Source: JBBRTJ01 sp038244535
GTDB lineage: Bacteria > Actinomycetota > Acidimicrobiia > Acidimicrobiales > Ilumatobacteraceae
Direction: 5' to 3'
Assembly (NCBI GenBank): GCA_038244535.1
Contig: JBBRTJ010000001.1
Coordinates: 50,194-114,193 of the forward strand
DNA length: 64,000 nucleotides
This document shows positions 57,910 through 64,000 of the stretch, piece by piece. A model generated the notes under the pieces. The model had not been told where the DNA came from. It searched no databases and saw only the letters and a list, made by a program, of their open reading frames with translations. The translations under genes were made by a program, and so were the position numbers. Each line of letters opens with the position of its first letter. The stretch's first letter is position 1.

Positions 57910-59415
57910 GTGGCCAGGGTCGTGGCGGTGCGGCCCCTCACGGACACGTCGCTTGCGTTCGTCAACGAGCCGCGCGACGACATCGTGCGCGAGGCGCTCG
58001 CCCCGGACGGGTCGTTCACAGCCACAGACGGACCGTTCAAGCACTACCGCCGGACCGTCACCGTTGACCACGACGCGGTCGCGATCGAGGAGCGCACCGA
58101 GTTCACGCTCTCGATCCCGTGGTTCGGGTTCCTGTACGTGCTGCCCACCAAGCGAGCGCTCCGCCATCGCCCCGAGACGACGGGTGGCCCGCAGCCATGG
58201 TGGGCGCCGCCGGATCGCCTGTCCCCCCGGCAGGCGGGCGTGCTCGGCACCCTGGCCGTCATCTGCCTGGCCGTCGGCTTCCTCAACACGCTGCTCACCC
58301 AGACCATCACCTTCGCGGCCGACGAGTTCGGATCGAGCGACGGCGACCAAGGCCTCGCGTTGGCCTCGGTGCGGCTCGGCATCCTGCTGTCGTTCGGCCT
58401 CGTGGCCTTGGCCGATCGCCGGGGGAGGCGGCTGATCATGCTCTTCACGCTCATCGCCGCGCCGATCGCCTGCGCGTTCGGCGCGCTCGCCCCCAACCTC
58501 GCCGTCCTCGCCGTCACGCAACTCGTCGGCCGGCCCCTCGCCATCTGCATGGGCATCCTGGTCGGCATCATGGCGGCCGAGGAGATGCCCAGGAGCAGCC
58601 GGGCCTACGCCGTGAGCGTGCTCGCCCTGGCCACCGGGTTCGGTGCCGGTCTGTGCGTCATGGCCCTCCCCTTGGCCGGACTCGGAGTGCGGGCCTGGCG
58701 ACTCATGTACGTGCTGCCGCTCGCCTTCTTGGTGCTGGTACCAGCCGTGCGCCGTCACCTGCCCGAGAGCCGGCGCTTCCTGGCTCCCCACGCCGAGCAC
58801 CAGACGCTGAGCGGGCACCGGCGCCGCTTCGCGCTCCTTGCGCTCAGCGGCATGCTGCTCAACCTCCTGGTCGCCCCTGCATCAGGGTTCCAGAACCGCT
58901 TCCTCAGGCGGGTGCGCGGCTTCTCGGCGGCCCGCATCTCGCTCTTCACGCTCGCCACCAACACCCCGGGGGGCATCGGTGTGCTCGTGGGTGGACGCCT
59001 CGCCGACACGCGGGGCCGGCGCCGCGTCTACGCCGTGGCCATCGTCGGCGGCACGTTGGCCACCGTGGCTCAGTTCTCCGTCGCCGGCTGGCCGATGTGG
59101 GCGATGTCACTCACCGGCGCCATCGTTGGTGGTGCCGGGGTGCCCGCGTTCGGCGCGTACTCGTCGGAGCTGTTCCCCACCGGCCTGCGCGGCAAGGCCA
59201 ACGGCGGCATCTCGGTGTTCCAGCTCGCCGGTTCCTCGATCGGTCTCGTCATCGTGGGCTACCTGCTCGACCAGTCGTGGAGCTACGGCTCCGTCATGGC
59301 ACTGGTCGCCGTCGGGCCGCTCGTGGTCGCCGTCATGGTGCTCACGCTGTACCCCGAGACGGCGCACCGCGAGCTCGAGGACATCAACCCCGAGGACCGG
59401 ATCACGAACGGTTGA
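57910..59415 (+). CDS. MFS transporter with extra N-terminal domain
   Basis: The 501-residue protein has about 12 membrane helices of the major facilitator superfamily from residue 105 on. The A-motif-like loop LADRRGRRLIML and the sugar-transporter-like SSELFPTGLRGKANG and YPETAHRELEDI at the end indicate a sugar- or metabolite-porter type. An unusual soluble N-terminal part of about 85 residues precedes the helices (FKHYRRTVTVDHDAVAIEER), recalling an SRPBCC-like lipid-binding fold. Cargo is unknown. GTG 57910 is chosen from the TATGCT hexamer. Confidence 0.85.
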   Translation: MARVVAVRPLTDTSLAFVNEPRDDIVREALAPDGSFTATDGPFKHYRRTVTVDHDAVAIEERTEFTLSIPWFGFLYVLPTKRALRHRPETTGGPQPWWAPPDRLSPRQAGVLGTLAVICLAVGFLNTLLTQTITFAADEFGSSDGDQGLALASVRLGILLSFGLVALADRRGRRLIMLFTLIAAPIACAFGALAPNLAVLAVTQLVGRPLAICMGILVGIMAAEEMPRSSRAYAVSVLALATGFGAGLCVMALPLAGLGVRAWRLMYVLPLAFLVLVPAVRRHLPESRRFLAPHAEHQTLSGHRRRFALLALSGMLLNLLVAPASGFQNRFLRRVRGFSAARISLFTLATNTPGGIGVLVGGRLADTRGRRRVYAVAIVGGTLATVAQFSVAGWPMWAMSLTGAIVGGAGVPAFGAYSSELFPTGLRGKANGGISVFQLAGSSIGLVIVGYLLDQSWSYGSVMALVAVGPLVVAVMVLTLYPETAHRELEDINPEDRITNG

Positions 59416-59962
59416 CCCACGCGCGCACGGCCTCGGCCACCGCTGCTTCGGCGCCGGCCAGGTCGTGGCCCTTGCCTTCGAGCCAGACGTGGGTGACCAG
59501 GCCCGGGATCGTTGCCGTGGCCGCCTCGAGCTCGGCAGGCGTACCGAACGCATCCCTGGTGCCCGAGACGAACAGGCACGGGACGGTGATCGCCGGCAGG
59601 TGGGCGGTGCGCAACTGGTCGGGCTTCCCAGGAGGGTGCAGCGGGTAGCAGATCAGGATCAGCCCGGCCGCGGGAAGGCCCTCGGCGACCGCCATCGAGC
59701 ACATGCGGCCCCCCATCGAGCGCCCGCCAAGCAGCAGCTGATCAGGCCGGGCGTCGAGCCGCGCCGCCAGCGCCGCCGCCCCCGCCCGCACGGCCTCGAT
59801 GAGGGCCGGGGCACGATCAGGCGCTCGTCGCCCAGCGCGCCGATAGGGGAAGTCCATCCGCTCGACCGGCATCGGGGTCAGCGCCTGCTCGATCGCCACC
59901 AGGCTCGGGTGGTCGGCGTTCGTTCCTGCCCCTGGCGTCAGCAGCAGGCCGACGGGACTCAT
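59402..59962 (-). CDS. Small alpha/beta hydrolase (dienelactone hydrolase-like)
   Basis: A 186-residue alpha/beta hydrolase of the KANL3/Tex30-like group. Nucleophile Ser sits in LLGGRSMGGRMC, Asp in VSGTRDAFG and His in LEGKGHDLAG. It begins with LLLTPGAGTNADH, the oxyanion loop. The substrate is unknown. The ATG overlaps the stop of the J-domain gene (ATGA), and the 3' end overlaps the MFS gene by 14 bases. Confidence 0.85.
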   Translation of the reverse strand: MSPVGLLLTPGAGTNADHPSLVAIEQALTPMPVERMDFPYRRAGRRAPDRAPALIEAVRAGAAALAARLDARPDQLLLGGRSMGGRMCSMAVAEGLPAAGLILICYPLHPPGKPDQLRTAHLPAITVPCLFVSGTRDAFGTPAELEAATATIPGLVTHVWLEGKGHDLAGAEAAVAEAVRAWVNRS

Positions 59963-60663
59963 CCGTGCAGGATCCGACGGGCCTCGGACAGGTCGTGGAT
60001 GCGCCCGCTGGCGTCGCCGACGTCGCCACCGTGATCAGGGTGGACCTCACGCAGGCGGATCCGGAACAGCGCGGTGACCTCCTTGCGGCTGGGCTCCACG
60101 GTGCCGGGCGGGAACCCGAGCACGTCGAGCGACCAGGCGACCGGATCGGCGAACGCCGAGGCCGTGAGGATGCGGCTGCCGTCGTAGCCCGTGAGGAACG
60201 AGACCAGCTCGGGCCCTGACCCGTTGCCCGTCCACCGCAGCCCTCGGTGGATGACCGTGCAGACCTCGTGGCGGACGTGGGCCCCCAGGCGCTCGGCGGC
60301 GTACACGGCACCGAGCAGCTGCTGCATCGGTGACCCGTTGTGGTCGATCTCGAAACCGATGGCCTCACCGACGCCGACCAGCCGGTGGCGGCTGACGGCC
60401 AGGCCCTGGCGATCGACCTGGTAGCGGTGCCGGAGCCTGGGCTGCACGATCCGCTGGCCGCGATCGACGTCGTTGACGAGCCGGTGCAGATCGACGTGGA
60501 GCTCTGCGTCGACGGCCCCGATGTGGGCGGCGACGACCCCACCGAGCAGCAGACCGCCGAAGCCCGGCGGGGGTTCGACCGGGAGCACGAGATGACCGAG
60601 CGCGACCCGACGCGTGGGCGTGATGGGGCGGGAGTGCCACACCTCGAGCTCGGCCAGCAGCAT
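59959..60663 (-). CDS. Protein with C-terminal J-domain
   Basis: The 234-residue protein ends in a J-domain-like segment, VTALFRIRLREVHPDHGG, with the HPD tripeptide that stimulates Hsp70 (DnaK), followed by LSEARRILHG as the last helix. The first 160 residues are an unrecognised domain rich in His and Arg (RLRHRYQVDRQGLAVSRHRLVG) with no zinc finger. It is thus a specialised co-chaperone candidate rather than DnaJ. TAGCCT lies seven bases before the ATG. It is coupled to the downstream hydrolase gene. Confidence 0.78.
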   Translation of the reverse strand: MLLAELEVWHSRPITPTRRVALGHLVLPVEPPPGFGGLLLGGVVAAHIGAVDAELHVDLHRLVNDVDRGQRIVQPRLRHRYQVDRQGLAVSRHRLVGVGEAIGFEIDHNGSPMQQLLGAVYAAERLGAHVRHEVCTVIHRGLRWTGNGSGPELVSFLTGYDGSRILTASAFADPVAWSLDVLGFPPGTVEPSRKEVTALFRIRLREVHPDHGGDVGDASGRIHDLSEARRILHG

Positions 60664-60670
60664 CCCGTCG

Positions 60671-60676
60671 AGGCTA
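60671..60676 (-). promoter_or_regulatory. -10 hexamer TAGCCT (J-domain gene)
   Basis: On the minus strand TAGCCT is seven bases before ATG 60663. It is part of a small GAGGCT/AGCCTC inverted repeat (60670-60685). Confidence 0.5.
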
Positions 60677-60748
60677 CCGAGCCTCCTGCGGCGCTCCCCC
60701 AGCCGAGGACTTGGAGAGCCGGTGGTTCACCGCTCGGCGACGCGCTGA

Positions 60749-61594
60749 TCAGACGAGCGGGCGCAGCAGGACCCGCAACGACTCGGCCCGATCGGTCACG
60801 TCGTCGGCCTCATCGGCTACGGCGTCGGCCAGCAGATCGGCGTCACCGACGATGGTGGCCCACTGGCGCGGGTCGACGCCGTACGGAGGCGTGGCGGCGT
60901 CGGCGCCATCGAGAGCGCCCGCCAGACTGCTGATGCCGTCCGGGTCGCGGGGATCGTGCTGCAGCCGATCCGCAGCGAGGAACAACCCGGACATCACCTG
61001 GAACGCGACGTCGCCGTCGCCGTCATCGGAGCCGGACTCGGGATCGGCGGGAAGCTCGTCGGGGAACTCGACGGCGTCGAGGAGGTCCTCGACGGCCTGC
61101 TCGTCTGATCGGCGGACGACGAGCGTCGAGCCCTCCCACTCGAAGGCGAGCCCAGCCGCGGCCAGGCGAGCCGTCAGCTGCTCGCGTTCTTCAGGTGACC
61201 ACTCGTCGAGCTCGTAGGCCAGCTGGTCACCGTCGAGCACCTGGGCGTCGGCGCCCTCATCGGGCACACCGTCGATCTCGACCCGCTCGACGATCTCGTC
61301 GGCGCCGGCTTCGTCGGCGACGGACACGACCAGGTCGCTGCCATCCCACGCGTGGACGATCCCCGCGGCATCGAGCTCACGGGCGAGGGCGAGGCGCTGC
61401 ACCCCGGTCCACTCGAACAGCTCGTAGACGACTTGATCAGCCTCGGGCACGTCGAGCACGGTGCCGCCCTCGGCAGGATCAGCCCCGGCAACGGCAGCGT
61501 CGGGCACGTCAACCAGGGCGACGCCGCAGTTGGTGCACCGCGTCACCCAGCCGAGGTACTGCTCACCACACACAGTGCACGCCCGCGTGCTCAT
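60749..61594 (-). CDS. Zinc-ribbon protein with duplicated 50-residue unit
   Basis: A 281-residue acidic protein of unknown function. It starts with a CxxC...CxxC zinc ribbon (CTVCGEQYLG, then CTNCG). Two similar units follow: YELFEWTGVQRLALARELDA with HAWDGSDLVVSV, and YELDEWSPEEREQLTARLAA with FEWEGSTLVVRR. These resemble DUF2007-type signal-transducing domains fused to zinc ribbons. The rest is Asp/Glu-rich and helical. The ATG overlaps the peptidase stop (ATGA), so it is in the same operon. Confidence 0.75.
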   Translation of the reverse strand: MSTRACTVCGEQYLGWVTRCTNCGVALVDVPDAAVAGADPAEGGTVLDVPEADQVVYELFEWTGVQRLALARELDAAGIVHAWDGSDLVVSVADEAGADEIVERVEIDGVPDEGADAQVLDGDQLAYELDEWSPEEREQLTARLAAAGLAFEWEGSTLVVRRSDEQAVEDLLDAVEFPDELPADPESGSDDGDGDVAFQVMSGLFLAADRLQHDPRDPDGISSLAGALDGADAATPPYGVDPRQWATIVGDADLLADAVADEADDVTDRAESLRVLLRPLV

Positions 61595-63432
61595 GGCCGC
61601 CACCTCAGCACATGACGCCGAAGGAAGTCCTCGGTGCGCTCCAACTCGTCGATCACCGTCTCTGGTCGCATCCAGCCGTGCCCCTCCCCCTCGTACACGT
61701 GCAGTTCCACCGTTCGCCCTCGCTTCCGCAACCGTTCCACGATCGACTCGCTCTGAGCAAGGGGCACCACCGCATCGGCGTCGCCCTGCAGCACGAGCAG
61801 CGGCGCAGTGATGGCGTCGGCGACGGTCACAGGCGAGCGGTCGCGGTACCGATCGGCTGCCTCGGGCAGATGTCCGACAACGCTGTCGAGGTAGTGCGCT
61901 TCGAACCGATGCGTCGTCTCGTCGAGGTCGAGGAGGTCGGCCACCCCGAACAGGTCGACGCCGGCGGCACACAGCTCGGGGTGGTGCGCCAGGACGTTGA
62001 GCACGGTGAAGCCCCCCGCGGAGCCACCCATGACCACCATCCGCGTGGGATCGGCCCATCTGTTGGCCGCCGCGGCGCGCAGGCCGGCGGCCACGTCGGC
62101 CACGTCGAGCTCGCCCCACCGGCCCCTCATGGCCTGCGTGTAGGCGCGCCCGTGACCGGTCGAACCCCGATGATCAGGAACCAGCACCGCCCAACCGCGA
62201 CAGAGCCAGAACGCCCACCGGGCGTTGAACACCACCGGGGACTGCGACGTGGGCCCACCGTGGATCATGGCGATCAGGGGCGGCGGACGCCCGTCACCGT
62301 TGACGTCGATCGCGACCTCCGACCGCGGCCGGTAGAGGCGGCCATGGACCTCACCTCCATCGTCGCCCGCCCACGTGACGAGCTCGGGCTCGGGAAGGTC
62401 GGCGGCCTCGAAGCCGGCTACGGGACCGTGGGCGACCACGGTGCGCTCCCAGGTACGGGCGTCGTACACGACGACCTCCGTGGGCGTGCGCGCTCCGCTG
62501 CGGATCGCCGCCAACGAGCCCCCCTCCCACGACAGTCCGCCATGCACGCCCTTGGCCACCTCACGCACCGCGCCGGTGGCCACCTCGATCACGCAAAGGC
62601 GACCGAAACCACCTTCATTGCGGTTGACGGCAACCTGCGTGCCATCGGGCGACCAGCAGAACGAGCGCTGGCCCAAGCCCCATGACGGATCGCCGTGCTC
62701 GAACGACTCGGCAAGGATCGGGGTGCCCGACCCCGCGATGGTGACGTTGAGCCAGCCCCACTCGTCGGAGAGCAACCCGACGGCGGCGGCCTCGACCGGT
62801 GAGGGACGGGGCTGCTGCACCTGCACGCCTGGACCACCGGCGATGATGTCGAGCTCACCTGAACCGTCGGCCGCTCGCATGGCGATGCGGCTCGCGTCCC
62901 ACGCCATGTCAGGCGCGTCCCACTCGTGCCACACGACGCGGCCGCCGTCGGCGGTCCAGGCGGGGTCGAAGCAGAAGTCCGCGGCCGTCGAGAGCAGCAC
63001 GGGCCACGACGACCCGCTCAGCGCCTGCACGGCAACGAAGTGCTGGTCGACGACGAAGGCCACGCGTGTGCCGTCCGGCGCGACCGCCGGCGCGCCGATG
63101 GGCCCGGTCACTGCCGCAGCGGCCACGACGACCTCGGCACGGCCGCCCGACAACGGGACGCGCCACAGACCCCCGTCCCGCAGCACCACCACGAGGCCGC
63201 TGCCGTCGGGCAGCCAGTCGAAGGCACCACCGCCGTAGGCGGGCGCTGCCCGTACCGGGGGATCGGAGGTGAGGATCCGCTCGGGTCCACCTGCCGCTGG
63301 GACCACGATGAGCAGGCCCCGTCCCGCCACCGTCGCCACGAACGCGACGAGCTGGCCATCGTGCGACAGGCGCGGCTCGGACAACCCACGCCCCCAAGCA
63401 CACATCGCCGCCGAGATCGGCGCTCCGGGCAC
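61591..63432 (-). CDS. S9-family serine peptidase (acylaminoacyl/prolyl oligopeptidase type)
   Basis: A 613-residue cytoplasmic peptidase. The N-terminal 350 residues form a beta-propeller of WD-like units (LSHDGQLVAFVA, WLPDGSGLVVVL, WSPDGTQVAVNR). The C-terminal alpha/beta hydrolase has IAMIHGGPTSQSPV (oxyanion), the nucleophile in VVMGGSAGGFTVL, Asp in LVLQGDADAVVP and His in EGEGHGWMRP. Such enzymes remove acylated or X-Pro dipeptides. GTG 63432 is supported by TACTGT six bases upstream; ATG 63405 is an alternative. Confidence 0.9.
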   Translation of the reverse strand: MPGAPISAAMCAWGRGLSEPRLSHDGQLVAFVATVAGRGLLIVVPAAGGPERILTSDPPVRAAPAYGGGAFDWLPDGSGLVVVLRDGGLWRVPLSGGRAEVVVAAAAVTGPIGAPAVAPDGTRVAFVVDQHFVAVQALSGSSWPVLLSTAADFCFDPAWTADGGRVVWHEWDAPDMAWDASRIAMRAADGSGELDIIAGGPGVQVQQPRPSPVEAAAVGLLSDEWGWLNVTIAGSGTPILAESFEHGDPSWGLGQRSFCWSPDGTQVAVNRNEGGFGRLCVIEVATGAVREVAKGVHGGLSWEGGSLAAIRSGARTPTEVVVYDARTWERTVVAHGPVAGFEAADLPEPELVTWAGDDGGEVHGRLYRPRSEVAIDVNGDGRPPPLIAMIHGGPTSQSPVVFNARWAFWLCRGWAVLVPDHRGSTGHGRAYTQAMRGRWGELDVADVAAGLRAAAANRWADPTRMVVMGGSAGGFTVLNVLAHHPELCAAGVDLFGVADLLDLDETTHRFEAHYLDSVVGHLPEAADRYRDRSPVTVADAITAPLLVLQGDADAVVPLAQSESIVERLRKRGRTVELHVYEGEGHGWMRPETVIDELERTEDFLRRHVLRWRP

Positions 63433-63438
63433 AGCTGC

Positions 63439-63444
63439 ACAGTA
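63439..63444 (-). promoter_or_regulatory. -10 hexamer TACTGT (S9 peptidase gene)
   Basis: On the minus strand TACTGT is six bases before GTG 63432, without a ribosome-binding site. Confidence 0.5.
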
Positions 63445-63537
63445 GGCCGCCCGTCGAGGCCTCGCGGTACAGGTCCTCGTATCACCGGCGTCGACCGTTG
63501 CTCTCACCTTCGACCGGGCGTCACACCGACAAACTCG

Positions 63538-63567
63538 TTGGCGCCCGCCCAGGCCGGCTGCTACAAC
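63538..63567 (+). promoter_or_regulatory. Possible promoter for the terminal small ORFs
   Basis: TTGGCG (63538-63543) and TACAAC (63562-63567) are separated by 18 bases. They point toward the small ORF at 63604 and would give a leader of about 30 bases that includes its ribosome-binding site. Confidence 0.35.
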
Positions 63568-63603
63568 ACCGGTGACCGACGAACGACGAAAGGAGGCTCC
63601 CCG

Positions 63604-63678
63604 ATGATCATGACGACCCACCCGATCGAGATCCGTGGCCGGAGCCTCCGCGCGTTCGCCGCTGACCTCGCCGTCTGA
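63604..63678 (+). CDS. 24-residue small ORF with strong ribosome-binding site
   Basis: ATG 63604 is preceded by AAAGGAGG (63589-63596), the strongest ribosome-binding site in the window. The peptide starts MIMTTHPIEIRGRSLRAFAA and ends DLAV. It could be a real microprotein or a translated leader that controls what follows. A hairpin lies 15 bases after the stop. I do not recognise it. Confidence 0.5.
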   Translation: MIMTTHPIEIRGRSLRAFAADLAV

Positions 63679-63690
63679 TCGCGCTGGTCG

Positions 63691-63712
63691 TTCCATCTCG
63701 TCCGAGATGGGA
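63691..63712 (+). terminator. Hairpin after the 24-residue ORF
   Basis: CCATCTCG (63693-63700) pairs with CGAGATGG (63703-63710), and the flanking TT/GA can extend it. Its place between two small ORFs fits a terminator or attenuator without a T-run. Confidence 0.4.
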
Positions 63713-63825
63713 CACGCGTTCCGGCTCCGCTGCACCACGCCTCCCACGTGGCCGGCGCTCACCGCACCACACCAACCAAACAACCACGCCGGCGCGCGAG
63801 CGCTGCCGTCCCGAAAGGTTCCACC

Positions 63826-63957
63826 GTGAACTTCATCGATCCCAACGCCTACAACACCCTGATCGCCGACCGCCGCCGTGAGCTCGAAGACGAGGCTCAC
63901 GCGACGCGGACCACCCGACCCGACCACCGCCGCCGGCGACTGCGCTCGACGGCGTGA
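63826..63957 (+). CDS. 43-residue basic small protein
   Basis: GTG 63826 has GAAAGG seven bases upstream. The peptide reads VNFIDPNAYNTLIADRRREL, then an acidic-basic stretch and an Arg-rich tail (DHRRRRLRS). Short Arg-rich proteins of this kind, with an NxYN...RRREL core, occur in actinobacteria but have no known role. A strong terminator hairpin starts nine bases after the stop. Confidence 0.5.
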   Translation: MNFIDPNAYNTLIADRRRELEDEAHATRTTRPDHRRRRLRSTA

Positions 63958-63966
63958 ACCCGGTAC

Positions 63967-63998
63967 GTGCCCCCTGCCGAGCATTCGGCAGGGGGCAC
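63967..63998. terminator. Strong terminator hairpin at the window end
   Basis: GTGCCCCCTGCCGA (63967-63980) pairs perfectly with TCGGCAGGGGGCAC (63985-63998) around GCAT. At 14 bp with a tetraloop it is the best intrinsic-terminator stem in the window. The window ends two bases later, so any T-run cannot be seen. Confidence 0.75.
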
Positions 63999-64000
63999 TA

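Overview
The window is uniformly G+C-rich and fully coding-dense. It looks like chromosome from a free-living actinobacterium, most plausibly an Acidimicrobiia-like lineage; this is an inference from gene content, not from a marker gene. Supporting signs are a mycothiol-type enzyme domain fused to an anti-sigma-like region, a MurA with Asp in place of the catalytic Cys, an Eis-type acetyltransferase, a LOG protein and a DUF2207 protein. About twenty genes also carry a TAnnnT-like hexamer only 6-8 bases before the start codon and no Shine-Dalgarno sequence, which indicates leaderless mRNAs. I found no rRNA, tRNA, CRISPR array, transposase or phage gene.

Layout. 1-870: the end of an operon whose last gene is a UGSC-family selenoprotein. 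Its coding frame crosses an in-frame TGA (600-602) followed at once by a bacterial SECIS-like hairpin. 930-3850: a large unknown protein and a secreted SGNH hydrolase. 3914-8933 (minus): MutY, a methyltransferase, a mesaconyl-CoA-hydratase-like MaoC protein, a flippase-like membrane protein, a class C beta-lactamase-like hydrolase and a LOG protein. 8999-16914: a methylsuccinyl-CoA-dehydrogenase-like enzyme, a DUF2207 protein, an Eis-like acetyltransferase, a DUF2079 membrane protein and a SulP transporter. 16996-20482: a small gene plus AbiEii-like nucleotidyltransferase, then a minus-strand operon of a malyl-CoA-lyase-like enzyme, a nitroreductase-SRPBCC fusion and a HAD protein. 20528-30885: D-Ala-D-Ala carboxypeptidase, lipoprotein, dienelactone hydrolase, NfeD/flotillin pair, small enzymes, class I fumarase and a TAP-type peptidase. 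31033-33345: an ABC-F protein, a 35-bp tandem repeat and a DUF2752 protein.

33400-46503 (minus) is one long sugar operon: LacI regulator with a perfect operator palindrome in its promoter, binding protein, two permeases, ATPase, amylosucrase, PfkB kinase, PA14-containing GH3 beta-glucosidase and trehalose synthase. Most junctions overlap by 1-4 bases. The amylosucrase frame is broken by a single TAG codon. 46568-64000: acyl-CoA synthetase, an ECF sigma/anti-sigma pair, a DUF4331-TPR-NicO cluster, lysA, murA, an MFS transporter, a J-domain protein, a zinc-ribbon protein with an internal duplication, an S9 peptidase and two tiny ORFs ending at a strong hairpin.

Metabolically, the MaoC, acyl-CoA dehydrogenase and CitE-like genes match three late steps of the ethylmalonyl-CoA pathway, and fumarase is nearby. 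The sugar operon would import an alpha- or beta-glucoside, split it, phosphorylate fructose and store glucose as glucan or trehalose.
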